The notes beneath the pieces are model-generated. The model saw only the letters and a list, made by a program, of their open reading frames with translations, had not been told where the DNA came from and ran no database searches. A stretch of DNA of 64,000 nucleotides from Hydrogenophilus sp. Lineage in GTDB: Bacteria; Pseudomonadota; Gammaproteobacteria; Burkholderiales; Thiobacillaceae. Below, one piece after another: positions 12,219-24,003 of the stretch (the stretch's first letter is position 1; each line of letters begins with the position of its first letter). Location of the stretch: assembly GCA_020725265.1 (NCBI GenBank), contig DYFK01000004.1:139152-203151 (forward strand), in the 5' to 3' direction. The position numbers were made by a program, and so were the translations under genes.

Positions 12219-13379
12219 TCATTCGATTTTGAAGACATGGATGCCACCGTTGGCGGTCTGCGCGACCAGGCCGGCGCGCAGCGGCAGGATCACGCCATGG
12301 ATGGGCGAACCGTCGGTGGCGGCGCGAGCGGCGAAGGCACCGTCCTCGACGTCGATCAGGTGCACCTGCCCCTGGAAATCGCCGACCGCGACGAAGCGGT
12401 CGGCCACCGGCACCGGGCTGGATGGACGCCGATCACGCAATTTGTCCTGCTTCCAGGGATGCGCGCCGCGTTCCTTGTCGAACGCCGAGATCGCGCCGAG
12501 TTCATCGACCGCGAACAGCATCCGGGCACCCAGACCGACGCCGCGTGGCGCAGAGAAATCACGCGCCCAGACGGCATTGCCGGTCTGCCGGTCGAAACAG
12601 GCGATCCGTCCCTGATAGGCGGCGGCGCAGACCATGCGCGCGTCCATGCCGAGCGGGCCGGTGACGTCGGCGATGCGCTCCAGTTCGGAGGCACCGCGCG
12701 GCAGGGCGACGTTGGCTTCCCATAGTGGCGCGCCGTTGTTGAGCGCCAGCGCGCTCAGCTTGCCGCCGGGATGGCCGACATAAAGCGCCTGTTCGCCGAG
12801 CAACGGATAACCCTGGTCGCGCAGCGTCAGGGCCGGCGGCGTGCGGCCGTATTGCCAGCGCTGGCGGCCATCAGCGGCGTCGAGCAGGTATACCCTGCCG
12901 TCGTTGGCGCGAACGGCGACCATGCCGTTGGCGATATCGGGCGGCACCAGGATTTCCCCGCTCAGGCGAGCCCGCCAGGCCGGCGCGCCATCATTCGCGC
13001 GATAGGCCAGCAGTTCCCCTTTCGGCGTACCCACCAGCACCAGGCCGTCGCCGACGCCGACGCCGGTCGACAATGGCTGGCCGGCATCGACGCGCCAAAT
13101 TTCGCGGCCGGTTTCTGGATCCAGCTTGACGACACGACCATCGCGGCCGGCGGCGAAAAACGCCTGGCCATCGCTGGCCGGTGAAAAATGATGGGAGCCA
13201 GCCGGGCCGACCTGGGCGCTCCAGGCCCGGACGAGCGCCGCGCGTGGTTTGAAATCGACCAGTTCGGCGGGCTTCGCCGCCGTTTTCGTGGAGCTACCGA
13301 ACCAGCCGCCCACCGTCGAACAACCCGGCAACACCAGCATCGTGGCCAGCGCCGCCGAACACCACGCGCGTCGGATCAT
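12219..13379 (-). CDS. bamB: Outer membrane assembly lipoprotein BamB
   Basis: Beta-propeller lipoprotein of the BAM complex that helps insert outer-membrane proteins. The 386-residue product has a signal peptide with lipobox LVLPGCS and repeated PQQ-type blades (for example ALNNGAPLWEANV, DRQTGNAVWARDF, DAADGRQRWQYG). ATG is 1 nt beyond the yfgM-like stop, so the two are coupled. Confidence 0.96.
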   Translation of the reverse strand: MIRRAWCSAALATMLVLPGCSTVGGWFGSSTKTAAKPAELVDFKPRAALVRAWSAQVGPAGSHHFSPASDGQAFFAAGRDGRVVKLDPETGREIWRVDAGQPLSTGVGVGDGLVLVGTPKGELLAYRANDGAPAWRARLSGEILVPPDIANGMVAVRANDGRVYLLDAADGRQRWQYGRTPPALTLRDQGYPLLGEQALYVGHPGGKLSALALNNGAPLWEANVALPRGASELERIADVTGPLGMDARMVCAAAYQGRIACFDRQTGNAVWARDFSAPRGVGLGARMLFAVDELGAISAFDKERGAHPWKQDKLRDRRPSSPVPVADRFVAVGDFQGQVHLIDVEDGAFAARAATDGSPIHGVILPLRAGLVAQTANGGIHVFKIE

Positions 13380-13380
13380 G

Positions 13381-14025
13381 TCAGCCTCCCAGGCTGTCGA
13401 GTCGAGCTTCGACGAACGAGCGGAAGGCGCTGGCCTCGCTCAGGGTTTCCAGCGCCAGCTTGTACGCGGCGCGCGCCTGATCGGCATCCCCCCGGGCGAC
13501 GTGGATATCGCCCTTGAGCTGGGCGGCCAGGCCCAGGAAGGCCGGTTCGAACGGCGTTTCAAGCTGCTTGAGGGCGGCGTCCGGCTCGTCCTGGTCGAGC
13601 AGCAACGTGGCCAGACGCAGGCGCGCGATCTGCCGGGTCGATTCGTCGACGGCGTGCGCCAGCGCGAATTCATACTGCGCGCGCGCGCTCTTGGCGTCGC
13701 CGGCGTCGTGGCTGATCCGGCCGGCCAGCCAGGCGGCCGGCGCGCCATAGGCACGCCAACCCGGCTGCCACCAGGACTGGTTATCCATGATCTGCGCGGC
13801 CAGCGTCTTGGCGCCCTGGGTATCGTTCTGGCGCGCGGCCTGGACGGCGCGGTCGAACAGCATGGACGCTTCCGCCTGTTGATTGCGGGTCCAGGTTTCC
13901 CAGCCCCGCCAACCAGCGACCAGCAGCAGGAACAGGGTCACGCCCCAGATCACCTTGTTGCCGTGCCGGTTCCACCAGGCTTTCGCCTCGTCGATTTTTT
14001 CCTGTTCTTCAAGATCGAATGCCAT
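13381..14025 (-). CDS. YfgM-like TPR membrane protein, SecYEG-associated chaperone
   Basis: A 214-residue protein: cytosolic N-terminus (MAFDLEEQEKIDEAKAWW), one membrane helix at about residues 24-44 (VIWGVTLFLLLVAGW), then a periplasmic tetratricopeptide region. This is the YfgM/DUF2133 layout; in E. coli YfgM is linked to the SecYEG translocon and to periplasmic chaperones. It lies 3 nt after hisS and 1 nt before bamB, the family's usual place. Confidence 0.92.
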   Translation of the reverse strand: MAFDLEEQEKIDEAKAWWNRHGNKVIWGVTLFLLLVAGWRGWETWTRNQQAEASMLFDRAVQAARQNDTQGAKTLAAQIMDNQSWWQPGWRAYGAPAAWLAGRISHDAGDAKSARAQYEFALAHAVDESTRQIARLRLATLLLDQDEPDAALKQLETPFEPAFLGLAAQLKGDIHVARGDADQARAAYKLALETLSEASAFRSFVEARLDSLGG

Positions 14026-14028
14026 CGG

Positions 14029-15300
<1,272 letters not shown>

Positions 15301-15379
15301 CTTGTTGAGCGGCGGGTGGTGGATGGCGAGCGGCAACGGCGGGGATTTCGGCTTCCGCGCCTGGCTCGCGGCGATTCAC

Positions 15380-16609
15380 TCATCCATTTCCATAAGTTCG
15401 TTGCACATAGTCCTCGACGATCGCCTGAAATTCCTCGGCGATCCGGTCACCCTTGAGGGTGACGGTCTTCTCGCCATCGACGTAGACCGGCGCCACCGGC
15501 GTCTCGTTGGTGCCGGGCAGGCTGATGCCGACGTTGGCATGCTTGCTTTCACCGGGGCCGTTGACCACGCAGCCCATCACCGCCACGTTCATGGTCTCCA
15601 CACCGGGGTAACGTTCGCGCCAGGCCGGCATCTGCGTGCGCAGCCAAGTCTGGATGTTCTGGGCCAGCTCCTGGAACACCGTGCTGGTGGTACGGCCACA
15701 GCCCGGGCAGGCGGTGACCAGCGGCGTGAACGAACGGATGCCCATGGTTTGCAGGATTTCCTGCGCGACCTGGACTTCGGTGGCGCGCGATTCGCCTGGC
15801 CTCGGCGTCAGCGAGACGCGGATGGTGTCGCCAATGCCCTCCTGCAACAGCACGGCCAGCGCCGCCGTCGAGGCGACGATGCCCTTGCTGCCCATGCCCG
15901 CCTCGGTCAATCCGAGATGCAGGGCGTAATCGCAGCGCGCGGCCAGATCGCGGTACACCTTGATCAGATCCTGCACGCCGGACAGCTTGCAGGACAGGAT
16001 GATGCGGTCACCGGGCAGACCGAGCGCCTCGGCGCGGGTGGCGGAGTCGAGCGCCGAGGCAATCAGCGCGTGGCGCATCACTTCATCCGGTTCGCGCGGC
16101 TTCGCCAGGCGCGCGTTGTCGTCCATCATGCGCGCCAGCAGCTCCTGGTCCAGGCTGCCCCAGTTGACGCCGATACGCACCGCCTTGCCATGGCGGGCGG
16201 CAGCCTCGATCAGCGTCGCGAACTGTTCGTCGCGCTTGGCGCCACGGCCGACGTTGCCGGGATTGATGCGCAATTTGGCGAGCGCCTCGGCGCATTCCGG
16301 TACCGCCTTCAGCAGGCGATGGCCGTTGAAATGGAAATCGCCCACCAGCGGCACGTCGCAACCGGCCGCGTCGAGTCGCTCGCGGATCACCGGCACCGCG
16401 CGCGCGGCCTCCTCGGTGTTGACGGTGATGCGCACCAGTTCGGAACCCGCCCGCCACAACTCGCGCACCTGCTCGACCGTGCCGGCGATGTCGGCGGTAT
16501 CGGTGTTGGTCATCGACTGCACCACCACCGGCGCGCCGCCACCAACCGCGACATGGCCGACCAGAACCCGGCGGGTCGGCCGCCGGACGATGACTGTGCT
16601 CATGTTCAT
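15380..16609 (-). CDS. ispG: 4-hydroxy-3-methylbut-2-en-1-yl diphosphate synthase IspG
   Basis: Iron-sulphur enzyme of the MEP isoprenoid pathway. The 409-residue product begins with [13 protein letters not shown], has a TIM-barrel domain, and carries the cluster cysteines in TACPGCGRT and [14 protein letters not shown] at 16609 overlaps the rodZ stop as ATGA; a second ATG at 16603 is also possible. 79 nt separate it from hisS. Confidence 0.97.
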   Translation of the reverse strand: MNMSTVIVRRPTRRVLVGHVAVGGGAPVVVQSMTNTDTADIAGTVEQVRELWRAGSELVRITVNTEEAARAVPVIRERLDAAGCDVPLVGDFHFNGHRLLKAVPECAEALAKLRINPGNVGRGAKRDEQFATLIEAAARHGKAVRIGVNWGSLDQELLARMMDDNARLAKPREPDEVMRHALIASALDSATRAEALGLPGDRIILSCKLSGVQDLIKVYRDLAARCDYALHLGLTEAGMGSKGIVASTAALAVLLQEGIGDTIRVSLTPRPGESRATEVQVAQEILQTMGIRSFTPLVTACPGCGRTTSTVFQELAQNIQTWLRTQMPAWRERYPGVETMNVAVMGCVVNGPGESKHANVGISLPGTNETPVAPVYVDGEKTVTLKGDRIAEEFQAIVEDYVQRTYGNG

Positions 16610-17469
16610 TCCAGCGTCAACCGGGCCACTTTCTGGCCGATGAAGGGCGTCAGATCGATATCGTGACCGTTGTAGGTCATGCGCACCCTGGCGGCCTCGC
16701 CAACCACCAGACGAAACGGCGGCTCACCCGCGAACGATTCGACACTGCCGGCGCGGACCAGCTTGGAAAAGCGGTTGCCGCGACCATCCACGACCTGAAC
16801 CCAGGCATCCAGGGCGGGCTCGAAGCGCAAGACGTTGGCGCCCGGCGCCGTTCGCACGGCCGGTTCCGCCGGCGCGGCGGGGGGCGGCGCGGCGGGCGGC
16901 GGCGCGGCGGGCGGCGGCGAAGCCACTGGCGGGACCGGCGTTTCCGCGGCGGGCGCGGGCATGGCGGCGGATCCATCGGGCATCGCCCCCTCCGCCGTCG
17001 CTGGCAACTGCAACGGCAACACTTCGGCGACCGGCGCCGACACACCGGCGGGAGCCACCGGCTCCACGACCAGCGCGTCCTCGCCCTGACGCAGCCAGTA
17101 ATACAGCGCCGCCACCAGCAGCAGGAACGTGAGCAGACCGAGCAGCGGCGTCAGCAGCCAGCGGCGGATACCGCGCGTCGCGAAGATCACGCCGGCGCTC
17201 GGCGCCGTGATGGTTTCGGCGACGGCGGTCTGGGCATCGACCGGTGCGATCAGTTCGCCGGCGTCGAGATCGAGCAGGCGCGCGTAGTTGCGGACGAAAC
17301 CGCGTACGAAAACCTCGTTCGGCAGATGCGCCAGATCCTCCGCCTCGATCGCCTCGATCTGGCGCGTGGTCAGCTTCAGCTTGGCGGCGACATCGGCGAT
17401 GGCCAGATTCCGTGCCTCCCGCCCGGCCTTCAGACGGGCGCCAAAGCCGGGCTGGAAAGCTTCATTCAT
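16606..17469 (-). CDS. rodZ: Cell-shape protein RodZ (HTH, membrane helix, DUF4115)
   Basis: Links the MreB cytoskeleton to the wall-synthesis machinery. The 287-residue product has an N-terminal helix-turn-helix ([22 protein letters not shown]), a membrane helix near residues 105-125 ([21 protein letters not shown]), a long periplasmic Ala/Pro linker with a PPPAA repeat, and a C-terminal beta domain with VQVVDGRGN and [13 protein letters not shown] overlaps the pilF stop as ATGA. Confidence 0.93.
   Translation of the reverse strand: MNEAFQPGFGARLKAGREARNLAIADVAAKLKLTTRQIEAIEAEDLAHLPNEVFVRGFVRNYARLLDLDAGELIAPVDAQTAVAETITAPSAGVIFATRGIRRWLLTPLLGLLTFLLLVAALYYWLRQGEDALVVEPVAPAGVSAPVAEVLPLQLPATAEGAMPDGSAAMPAPAAETPVPPVASPPPAAPPPAAPPPAAPAEPAVRTAPGANVLRFEPALDAWVQVVDGRGNRFSKLVRAGSVESFAGEPPFRLVVGEAARVRMTYNGHDIDLTPFIGQKVARLTLE
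16870..16922. repeat. Short GC-rich tandem repeat encoding the PPPAA run in RodZ
   Basis: About three copies of a 15-nt unit (plus-strand gcggcgggcggcggc, imperfect at the edges) encode [16 protein letters not shown] in the RodZ periplasmic linker. The unit is a multiple of three, so copy changes would alter linker length without a frameshift. Confidence 0.7.
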
Positions 17470-18266
17470 AACAGGCTCCCCGGCTGCTCATAGCGGCCTT
17501 GCAGCAACCATTGGGTTTGCATGGACTCCGGGAAACGCCGGCGCAACTGGGCGCCATGCGCGCCTTCGGCGGCGCGATCACCAAGCTGGCGCTCCAGACG
17601 GACGCCCAGCCAGAGCGCCTGGGCGCCGAGCTCGCCGGCGTCGGCCGCCTGGCGCAGCAAGCCACGCGCTGGCAGTAACCGGCCGGAACGGAAATGCACC
17701 TCGGCCATGCCGATCTGGGCGCCGGCCAGACGCGGCGCGCGCTTGAGCGCGCCGACGTAATAGCGTTCCGCCAGGACCTGATCGCCTTTTTCCAGCGCGC
17801 ACGCGCCGGCATTGGCGAGCGCCATTTCCGGTGTCGCGTAGAGCGGATTCGCCAACGCCGCCTCGAAGTGCTTGAGGGCCTCGTCGATACGCCCGCGCTT
17901 GCACAGGAAACGTCCGTAATTGTTGTGTGCCTCGGAAAAGCTCGGCGACAGCTCGATCGCCCGCCGGAAATGCGCTTCCGCCTGCTGATCCTCGCGCAGT
18001 TCGCCATGCAACAGACCCAGGATGCTGTAGGCCGGCGCGTGGTTGGCATCGGCTTCCAGCGCGGTGCGCAGGGATTGCAGCGCGACCGCGTACTGACCAC
18101 GGGCGAAATAGGCGGCGCCCAGTTCGGTGTGGATACGGGCACGTTGATTGACGCTGCCGGCCGCCTGCGTCTCGGGCCCGCCGCCGGTCGCCGCCGGCTG
18201 GCCGGCGCAACCAGCCAGCAGCGTCGACACGATTGCGGCGACCAGGATCGTGCTCGTGAATTTCAC
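17466..18266 (-). CDS. pilF: Type IV pilus biogenesis/stability lipoprotein PilF (PilW)
   Basis: Outer-membrane pilotin with tetratricopeptide repeats that helps the PilQ secretin reach and assemble in the outer membrane. The 266-residue product has a signal peptide with lipobox LLAGCAG and at least four TPR units (for example [48 protein letters not shown]). It overlaps rlmN and rodZ by 4 nt each. It is one of three pilus loci in the window. Confidence 0.93.
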   Translation of the reverse strand: MKFTSTILVAAIVSTLLAGCAGQPAATGGGPETQAAGSVNQRARIHTELGAAYFARGQYAVALQSLRTALEADANHAPAYSILGLLHGELREDQQAEAHFRRAIELSPSFSEAHNNYGRFLCKRGRIDEALKHFEAALANPLYATPEMALANAGACALEKGDQVLAERYYVGALKRAPRLAGAQIGMAEVHFRSGRLLPARGLLRQAADAGELGAQALWLGVRLERQLGDRAAEGAHGAQLRRRFPESMQTQWLLQGRYEQPGSLL

Positions 18267-19360
18267 GCGCCCACCTCCAGCGTGGTGTCAGGTCGCATCC
18301 GCCGAACCAGCCGGCGCGACCGGTCCTCGACCCGGCCGGCCAACTGGCCGCAGGCGGCATCGATGTCGTCGCCGCGCGTCTTGCGCGTGGTGGTGACCTT
18401 GCCGCCCGCGATCAACTGTCCGGCGAAAGCGCGCACGCGTTCGGCCGGCGATCGCCGGAAACCGCCATCCGGGAAGGGATTGAACGGAATCAGGTTGAAT
18501 TTGCAGGGCACGTCCCGGGTCAGGCGCAACAGGCGCTCGGCATGCTCGGGCTGGTCGTTGACGCCATCGAGCATGACGTACTCGAAGGTGACGAAGTCGC
18601 GCGGCGCGTCGACCACGTAACGCCGGCACGCGGCCATCAGCTCCTTCAATGGATACTTGCGGTTGATCGGCACCAGACGGTCGCGCAGGGCGTCGTCGGG
18701 CGCGTGCAGCGATACCGCCAACGCCACCGGCAGGCGTTCGCGCAGACGGTCCATCGCCGGCACGATGCCGGAAGTGGAGATGGTCACCCGCCGGCGCGAC
18801 AACCCATAGGCGTCATCGTCCAGCATCAGGGAAACCGCTGCCACGGTATGGTCGAAATTCAACAGCGGCTCACCCATGCCCATCAGCACCACGTTGGAAA
18901 TGATCCGCTCACCCTTGGGGTCGCGTCCCAGCGCCTTGTTCGCCCACCACAGCTGGCCGACGATCTCCGCCACCGACAGGTTGCGGTTGAAGCCCTGGCG
19001 GCCGGTGGAACAGAACGCGCATTCCAGCGCGCAGCCGACCTGGGTGGAAACGCACAGGGTGCCGCGATCGTCCTCGGGAATGAAGACCGTCTCGACCCGG
19101 TTGTTCGGGCCGACATCGAGCAGCCATTTGCGGGTGCCATCGGCCGAGACGTGCTCGTGTTCGAGCCGGGGCGGCCGGATCTCGGCGACGCCGGGCAGTT
19201 TCTCGCGCAGGGATTTGGCCAGGTCGGTCATCTGGCTGAAATCGTCGGCGCCACGTTGATGCAGCCAGTGCGCGACCTGACGGGCGCGGAAAGGCTTCTC
19301 GCCGATGCTTTCGAAGAAAGCGACGAGCGCGGGCAGATCGAGATCGAGCAGATTCCGCAT
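18263..19360 (-). CDS. rlmN: Dual-specificity RNA methyltransferase RlmN
   Basis: Radical SAM enzyme that methylates C2 of A2503 in 23S rRNA and A37 in some tRNAs. The 365-residue product has the cluster motif CALECAFC near residue 115, [13 protein letters not shown], and a C-terminal cysteine in a [14 protein letters not shown] context that matches the catalytic Cys of this family. Lies 33 nt after ndk. Confidence 0.97.
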   Translation of the reverse strand: MRNLLDLDLPALVAFFESIGEKPFRARQVAHWLHQRGADDFSQMTDLAKSLREKLPGVAEIRPPRLEHEHVSADGTRKWLLDVGPNNRVETVFIPEDDRGTLCVSTQVGCALECAFCSTGRQGFNRNLSVAEIVGQLWWANKALGRDPKGERIISNVVLMGMGEPLLNFDHTVAAVSLMLDDDAYGLSRRRVTISTSGIVPAMDRLRERLPVALAVSLHAPDDALRDRLVPINRKYPLKELMAACRRYVVDAPRDFVTFEYVMLDGVNDQPEHAERLLRLTRDVPCKFNLIPFNPFPDGGFRRSPAERVRAFAGQLIAGGKVTTTRKTRGDDIDAACGQLAGRVEDRSRRLVRRMRPDTTLEVGA

Positions 19361-19393
19361 GACCAGGCCGGGACTCCCCCCTCGCGCGCCGTT

Positions 19394-19822
19394 TCAGCGG
19401 CCGGAATAGACGTTCAGTTCCGGGAAGAAATACGCGACTTCGACCCTGGCGGTGTCGGGGCCGTCGGAGCCATGCACGGCATTGGCGTCGATGCTCTCGG
19501 CGAAGTCGGCGCGGATGCTGCCCGGTTCGGCCTTCTTCGGGTCGGTCGCGCCCATCAGCTCACGGTTCTTGGCGATGGCGTTGTCGCCTTCCAGCACCTG
19601 GATCATGACCGGGCCGGAAGTCATGAAACCGACCAGATCCTTGAAGAAGGGACGCTCGCGGTGGACGGCATAGAAACCCTCGGCTTCCTTGGTCGACAAC
19701 CAGGCCATGCGCGCGGCGACGATCTTCAGACCGTTCGACTCGAAACGGGAATAGATCTTGCCGATCACGTTCTTGGCGACGGCGTCGGGTTTGATGATGG
19801 ACAGGGTGCGTTCGATAGCCAC
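19394..19822 (-). CDS. ndk: Nucleoside diphosphate kinase
   Basis: Balances nucleoside triphosphate pools by phosphate transfer through a histidine. The 142-residue product starts [18 protein letters not shown] and has the active-site NAVHGSDG with the phosphorylated His. It is the first gene of the long minus-strand run that ends beyond position 1. Confidence 0.98.
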   Translation of the reverse strand: MAIERTLSIIKPDAVAKNVIGKIYSRFESNGLKIVAARMAWLSTKEAEGFYAVHRERPFFKDLVGFMTSGPVMIQVLEGDNAIAKNRELMGATDPKKAEPGSIRADFAESIDANAVHGSDGPDTARVEVAYFFPELNVYSGR

Positions 19823-19981
19823 GTTGCTTACTCCGGCAGGAATGGAAAGGGTTGGATCTGGATATTCCGGATCGCGTTCGGATCACGCGAAAAAGGCCGC
19901 GCAAGTTAGCATGAAACGCCCCTAAAATAAAGGCGCCGCGCCAGTCCGGAGCGCGCGGCGAGCCCCGACGAGGAGACCCCG

Positions 19982-20671
19982 ATGGCTGTTGAAAACGGCA
20001 TGCCGGAACAGGATGACGTAAGAAGGAAGGCAGTGTTGCGCCTGGCCATCGCCGGCATCATCACGGCCAGCGCGCTGGCCGTGCTGTGGTGGCTGGACCA
20101 GGGTGGGTCCGGACGCAAGGAAGCGGCGCCGACGAAACCGGCGCCCTCGCCGATCGTGGCGGCCCCCGCCGTCCCCAGCGCGCCCCCCGCCGACGAATTG
20201 GAGGAGACTCCCGCCGAGGCGCCATCCGACACCGGCGACGAAGGCGTGGAGCCCCCCTCACCGACGGAAATGCCGGACACCCCGTCGCAACCGATGCGCG
20301 AACCGCCACCGCCACCGCGCGTCAGCAACCAGCCACCGGCGCGTTCCGGCGTGGCGCCGGCCCCGGCCATGCCCTCCACGCCCAGGGCTGCCCGGGCCGC
20401 GCCGGAGCCAACCACGACCGCCGCGCCCCCGTCCGCGCCCATCGCCCCCCCGCGAGCGCCTTCGGCGAGCAACGGTTTCGCGGTCCAGCTTGGCGTCTTC
20501 AGCAACCCGGACAACGCCCGCGAGCTGGTCGATCGACTGAACCGGCAGGGCATTCGCGCCTACATGGAAACGCGCGTGCAGATCGGCCCGTTCCTGAACC
20601 GCGCCGAGGCGGAGAAGGCGCAGGCCGAGATGCGCAAGCTCGGTCTCAACGCCCTGGTGGTGACGCCTTGA
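19982..20671 (+). CDS. SPOR-domain membrane protein
   Basis: A 229-residue single-pass protein: short cytosolic N-terminus, one membrane helix (VLRLAIAGIITASALAVLWWL, about residues 18-38), a long Pro/Ala/Glu linker, and a C-terminal SPOR domain (from about residue 160: GFAVQLGVFSNPDNARELVDRL to the end). SPOR domains bind glycan strands lacking stem peptides at the division septum, so a role in cell division is likely. It is divergent from ndk (159-nt gap) and its last 26 nt overlap tilS tail to tail. FtsN/DedD-like is possible but cannot be settled. Confidence 0.88.
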   Translation: MAVENGMPEQDDVRRKAVLRLAIAGIITASALAVLWWLDQGGSGRKEAAPTKPAPSPIVAAPAVPSAPPADELEETPAEAPSDTGDEGVEPPSPTEMPDTPSQPMREPPPPPRVSNQPPARSGVAPAPAMPSTPRAARAAPEPTTTAAPPSAPIAPPRAPSASNGFAVQLGVFSNPDNARELVDRLNRQGIRAYMETRVQIGPFLNRAEAEKAQAEMRKLGLNALVVTP

Positions 20672-22007
20672 GCGGCGTCGGCGCGTCTTCCCGCCAGAGC
20701 ACCCGCCAACCATTCTCGCCCGGGCCAGCCCGGGCCGAGACATCCGCGCCCAGGCCAGCCACCCAGGCCAGCCGGTCACCGTTGTAGAGCAGGGGCAGCC
20801 GGCCCCGCCGCCAGGGGGGAACGGCGGCTTCGCGCAGCAGATCCTTGAGCGCGCGCGCCGGTCGGTTCGCGGCCAGACGCAGGCTTTCGCCGCCGCGTCG
20901 GAAAGCGACGCGGGTTGCGCCAGGGCACAGGCGCAGGCCGCCGCCGGACACGTTCTCGAAACGCAGACACCCGATCCCGTCCAACGCCAGTTCGGCCTCC
21001 CCGCGCCAGATCCGGCCCGTCGGCGACACGGTCGTGGCCGGTTCCAGGACGAGCCGATCGCGATACCGTCGCAGCACCAGACGTCCGGCATCCGAATCGA
21101 ACTCGATGCCGGGCCCGGCATCGACGCGCGCCGTCAGCACCTGGCGCAGGGCTTCCCGCAACGATGCGCGCCGGACGGCGACGCCGGCCCGGTCGAGATG
21201 CCAGCGCAGCAGGTTGCGCGCTCGTTCGGCTGGCAGCGCCGCCAGACGGGACACGCTGAGTTCGCCGCCGACGGCGTCGATCCCGGCCAGGGCATCGAGC
21301 AGCCTGGCGGTCTCGGCGAATTGTCCGGCGGCATCGGCAAGCCTGGCGCCGGCGTGTGGGAAGTGCGCGGTCAGCGCCGGCAGCACTCGCAGGCGCGCGG
21401 CATTGCGGGCCAGATCGAGATCGGCGTTGCTGTCGTCGTCGATCCAGGCCAGTCCCCGGCCGCGCGCCCAGGCTCCGATCTCCTCGCGGGTGGCCACGAG
21501 CAACGGGCGCGCCAGCAGCGGCCCGGACGCGCCGAGCCGCCGGACCGGCGGCATCGCCGCCAGTCCCCAAGGGCCGGCGCCGCGCAACAATTGCAGCAGC
21601 ACCGTCTCGGCCTGATCGTCGCGATGATGGGCCAGCGCCAGCACGTCGGCGTCGAGCTCCTCGAAAACCCGGTAGCGCGCCGCGCGTGCCGCCGCCTCGA
21701 TGCCTTCGCCGGCCGGCCGCACGCTGACGTGGCGGACCGTGAGCGGAACGCCGAGTCCGGCGCAGACCGAGGCGCAATGGCGCGACCAGGCATCGGCATG
21801 CGCCGACAGGCCATGATGGACGTGGATGGCGGAAAGCGGGCCGCCAAGGCGGTCGCGCGCCTCGGCGAGCAGATGCAGGAGAACGCTGGAATCGAGGCCG
21901 CCCGAGTATCCGACACAAATCCGGGCTCCGGCCGACGCGACCGAAGCGAGCGCGGCCACGACCCGGTCGGACAGGTCAGGCCGCGCGCCCTTCCTTGAAG
22001 CGGCCAT
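20646..22007 (-). CDS. tilS: tRNA(Ile)-lysidine synthase TilS
   Basis: Modifies C34 of tRNA-Ile2 to lysidine so that it reads AUA. The 453-residue product has the PP-loop SGGLDS at about residues 35-40, [20 protein letters not shown], and the C-terminal TilS substrate-binding domains. ATG at 22007 overlaps the end of accA by 32 nt; a GTG about 48 nt downstream is an alternative. The accA-tilS pair is typical of betaproteobacteria. The 3' end overlaps the SPOR gene on the other strand. Confidence 0.95.
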   Translation of the reverse strand: MAASRKGARPDLSDRVVAALASVASAGARICVGYSGGLDSSVLLHLLAEARDRLGGPLSAIHVHHGLSAHADAWSRHCASVCAGLGVPLTVRHVSVRPAGEGIEAAARAARYRVFEELDADVLALAHHRDDQAETVLLQLLRGAGPWGLAAMPPVRRLGASGPLLARPLLVATREEIGAWARGRGLAWIDDDSNADLDLARNAARLRVLPALTAHFPHAGARLADAAGQFAETARLLDALAGIDAVGGELSVSRLAALPAERARNLLRWHLDRAGVAVRRASLREALRQVLTARVDAGPGIEFDSDAGRLVLRRYRDRLVLEPATTVSPTGRIWRGEAELALDGIGCLRFENVSGGGLRLCPGATRVAFRRGGESLRLAANRPARALKDLLREAAVPPWRRGRLPLLYNGDRLAWVAGLGADVSARAGPGENGWRVLWREDAPTPLKASPPGR

Positions 22008-22944
22008 AGCTCATCAGACGCGCGTAACGGTCGTCGAGCAGCCGGTTGAGCGGCCGATCGCGCACGTCGGCGAGGGCATCGGCGAGCGCCTGGCGCAAGT
22101 TGTCCATCATCGTCTCGGGCGCGCGATGGGCCCCGCCGAGCGGCTCGTCGACGATACGGTCGACCAATCCCAGGGTTTTCAGCTTGGGCGCGGTGATACC
22201 CAGCGCTTCCGCCGCGATCGAGGCCTTGTCGGCGCTTTTCCAGAGGATCGAGGCGCAGCCTTCCGGGGAAATCACCGAATAGGTCGCGTATTGCAGCATG
22301 ACCATGACGTCGCCGACACCGATCGCCAGCGCGCCGCCAGAACCGCCCTCGCCGATCACGGTGCAGATCACCGGCGTCTTCAGCTCGGCCATCACGTACA
22401 GGTTGCGCGCGATCGCCTCGGACTGGCCACGCTCCTCGGCGTCGATGCCGGGATAGGCGCCGGGGGTATCGATGAACGTGAAGATCGGCAGCCGGAATTT
22501 CTCGGCCAGCCGCATCAGGCGCAACGCCTTGCGATAGCCCTCCGGGCGCGGCATGCCGAAATTCCGGTACTGGCGCTCGCGGGTGTCGCGTCCCTTCTGC
22601 TGACCGATCACCATCACCGGCTCGCCCTGGAAGCGGGCCAGACCGCCGACGATGGCGGGATCGTCGGCGAAGGCGCGATCGCCGTGCAGCTCCTCGAATT
22701 CGGTGAACAGGGCCTGCACGTAATCCAACGTATACGGACGCTGCGGATGGCGGGCGACCTGGGAAATCTGCCAGGCATCAAGCCGACCGTAGATCTTCTT
22801 GGTGAGCGCCGCGCTCTTCTTGCGCAGCCGCTCGATTTCCTCGGAAATATCGAGAGCGGGGTCGTTCTGAACCCCGGACAATTCCTCGATCTTGGCCTCC
22901 AGTTCGGCGATGGGCTGCTCGAAATCCAGAAAGGTCAGCTTCAT
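21976..22944 (-). CDS. accA: Acetyl-CoA carboxylase carboxyltransferase subunit alpha
   Basis: Half of the carboxyltransferase that makes malonyl-CoA for fatty acid synthesis. The 322-residue product has the expected AccA length and motifs: [17 protein letters not shown] at the N-terminus, [45 protein letters not shown] and [12 protein letters not shown]. accD is not nearby, as is normal. Overlaps tilS by 32 nt. Confidence 0.98.
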   Translation of the reverse strand: MKLTFLDFEQPIAELEAKIEELSGVQNDPALDISEEIERLRKKSAALTKKIYGRLDAWQISQVARHPQRPYTLDYVQALFTEFEELHGDRAFADDPAIVGGLARFQGEPVMVIGQQKGRDTRERQYRNFGMPRPEGYRKALRLMRLAEKFRLPIFTFIDTPGAYPGIDAEERGQSEAIARNLYVMAELKTPVICTVIGEGGSGGALAIGVGDVMVMLQYATYSVISPEGCASILWKSADKASIAAEALGITAPKLKTLGLVDRIVDEPLGGAHRAPETMMDNLRQALADALADVRDRPLNRLLDDRYARLMSYGRFKEGRAA

Positions 22945-23004
22945 GGTCGCTCGTGGACGGAAAAAAGTGCGCGATTTTAACCGAGAGCCCGAAGGCTCCG
23001 GACA

Positions 23005-23493
23005 TCAATGATGATGGTGACCGTCCGGACCATGGACGTGGCCATGCTCGATCTCTTCCGGCGACGCCGCGCGCACCTCGCGCACCGTGCATTGCAGGCG
23101 CAGGCTCTGACCGGCGAGCGGATGATTGCCATCCACCACCACCTTGCCGTCGGCGATGTCGGTCACCGTGAACAGCATGACGTGGTGGCCATCCTCGCTC
23201 GCGCCTTCCAGTTGCATGCCGACTTCGATCCGCTCGGGAAAGGCATCGATCGGCTCGACCCGGACCAGCTCGGCGTCGTATTCGCCAAAGGCGTCATCCG
23301 GCTCCAGCACCACGTCCAGCTCGGCGCCCTGCGCCTTGCCATCGAGCGCGGCCTCGACCTTGGGGAAAATGCCGTCGTAGCCACCGTGCAGGTAGGCGGC
23401 GGGCGAATCCGGCGTGGCCTCCTCGAGCATTTCTCCGGACAGGCTGCTGAGGCGGTAGGTCAACGTGACCACGGTATCCTTGGCGATCAACAA
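23005..23493 (-). CDS. FKBP-type peptidyl-prolyl isomerase, SlyD-like
   Basis: Proline isomerase/chaperone of the SlyD group. The 162-residue product has a split FKBP domain (VTLTYRLSSLSGEMLEEATPDSP; GIFPKVEAALDGKAQGAELDVVLEPDDAFGEYD), the inserted IF domain (GHHVMLFTVTDIADGKVVVDGNHPLAGQ) and a His-rich tail HGHVHGPDGHHHH. The histidine tail suggests nickel or other divalent metal binding, as in SlyD, but no hydrogenase genes are present in the window. It is directly followed, with no gap to spare, by bcp upstream (bcp stop at 23494). Confidence 0.92.
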   Translation of the reverse strand: MLIAKDTVVTLTYRLSSLSGEMLEEATPDSPAAYLHGGYDGIFPKVEAALDGKAQGAELDVVLEPDDAFGEYDAELVRVEPIDAFPERIEVGMQLEGASEDGHHVMLFTVTDIADGKVVVDGNHPLAGQSLRLQCTVREVRAASPEEIEHGHVHGPDGHHHH

Positions 23494-23955
23494 TTACAGC
23501 TCCTTGACGAGTTTGAGCACTTCCGCCGCGTGCCCCTTGGGCGTAACGCCCTCGAATACATGGCGGATGACGCCTTTGGCGTCGATCAGAAAAGTGGTGC
23601 GATTGACGCCTTCGCGCAGGACGCCATCGACCTCACGGTTGGCGAGCACGCCGTAGGCCTTGCAGGCGATGCCATCCTTGTCGGCCAGCAGGCGAACGCT
23701 GATGCCGTGCTTGTCGCGGAAGACGCCGTGGCGGATGCAATCGTCCCGGGAAACCCCGACCACCGCGCAAGCGTGGCGGCGGAACTCGCCCTCCAGGTCG
23801 CTGAACTCGATGGCCTCGGTGGTGCAGCCCGGCGTATCATCGCGCACGTAGAAGAACAGCACGAGCGGCTTGCCCTGGTAATCGGACAGACTGGCGATGG
23901 TCATGTCGGCGTCCGGCAACTCGAATTCCGGGGCATTGTCACCCACGTTCAGCAT
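23494..23955 (-). CDS. bcp: Thioredoxin-dependent thiol peroxidase Bcp (peroxiredoxin Q)
   Basis: Reduces hydroperoxides. The 153-residue product has the peroxidatic cysteine C44 in YVRDDTPGCTTEA. The residue five positions on, where E. coli Bcp has its second cysteine, is Ile; other cysteines further along (HACAVVG, RDDCIRHG) might act as resolving residues. GAGGAG-type Shine-Dalgarno precedes ATG. The gene abuts slyD directly and is divergent from the RoxA-type gene. Confidence 0.94.
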   Translation of the reverse strand: MLNVGDNAPEFELPDADMTIASLSDYQGKPLVLFFYVRDDTPGCTTEAIEFSDLEGEFRRHACAVVGVSRDDCIRHGVFRDKHGISVRLLADKDGIACKAYGVLANREVDGVLREGVNRTTFLIDAKGVIRHVFEGVTPKGHAAEVLKLVKEL

Positions 23956-23986
23956 GTTTCAGCACTCCTCGGGATATATCGAAAGC

Positions 23987-23992
23987 ATTATA
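23987..23992 (-). promoter_or_regulatory. Probable -10 element for bcp
   Basis: Reads TATAAT on the minus strand, 31 nt before the bcp ATG, in the 48-nt divergent gap to the RoxA-type gene. No good -35 is found at 17 nt spacing, so an activator may be used. Confidence 0.4.
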
Positions 23993-24003
23993 TGGGGAAT
24001 CCC

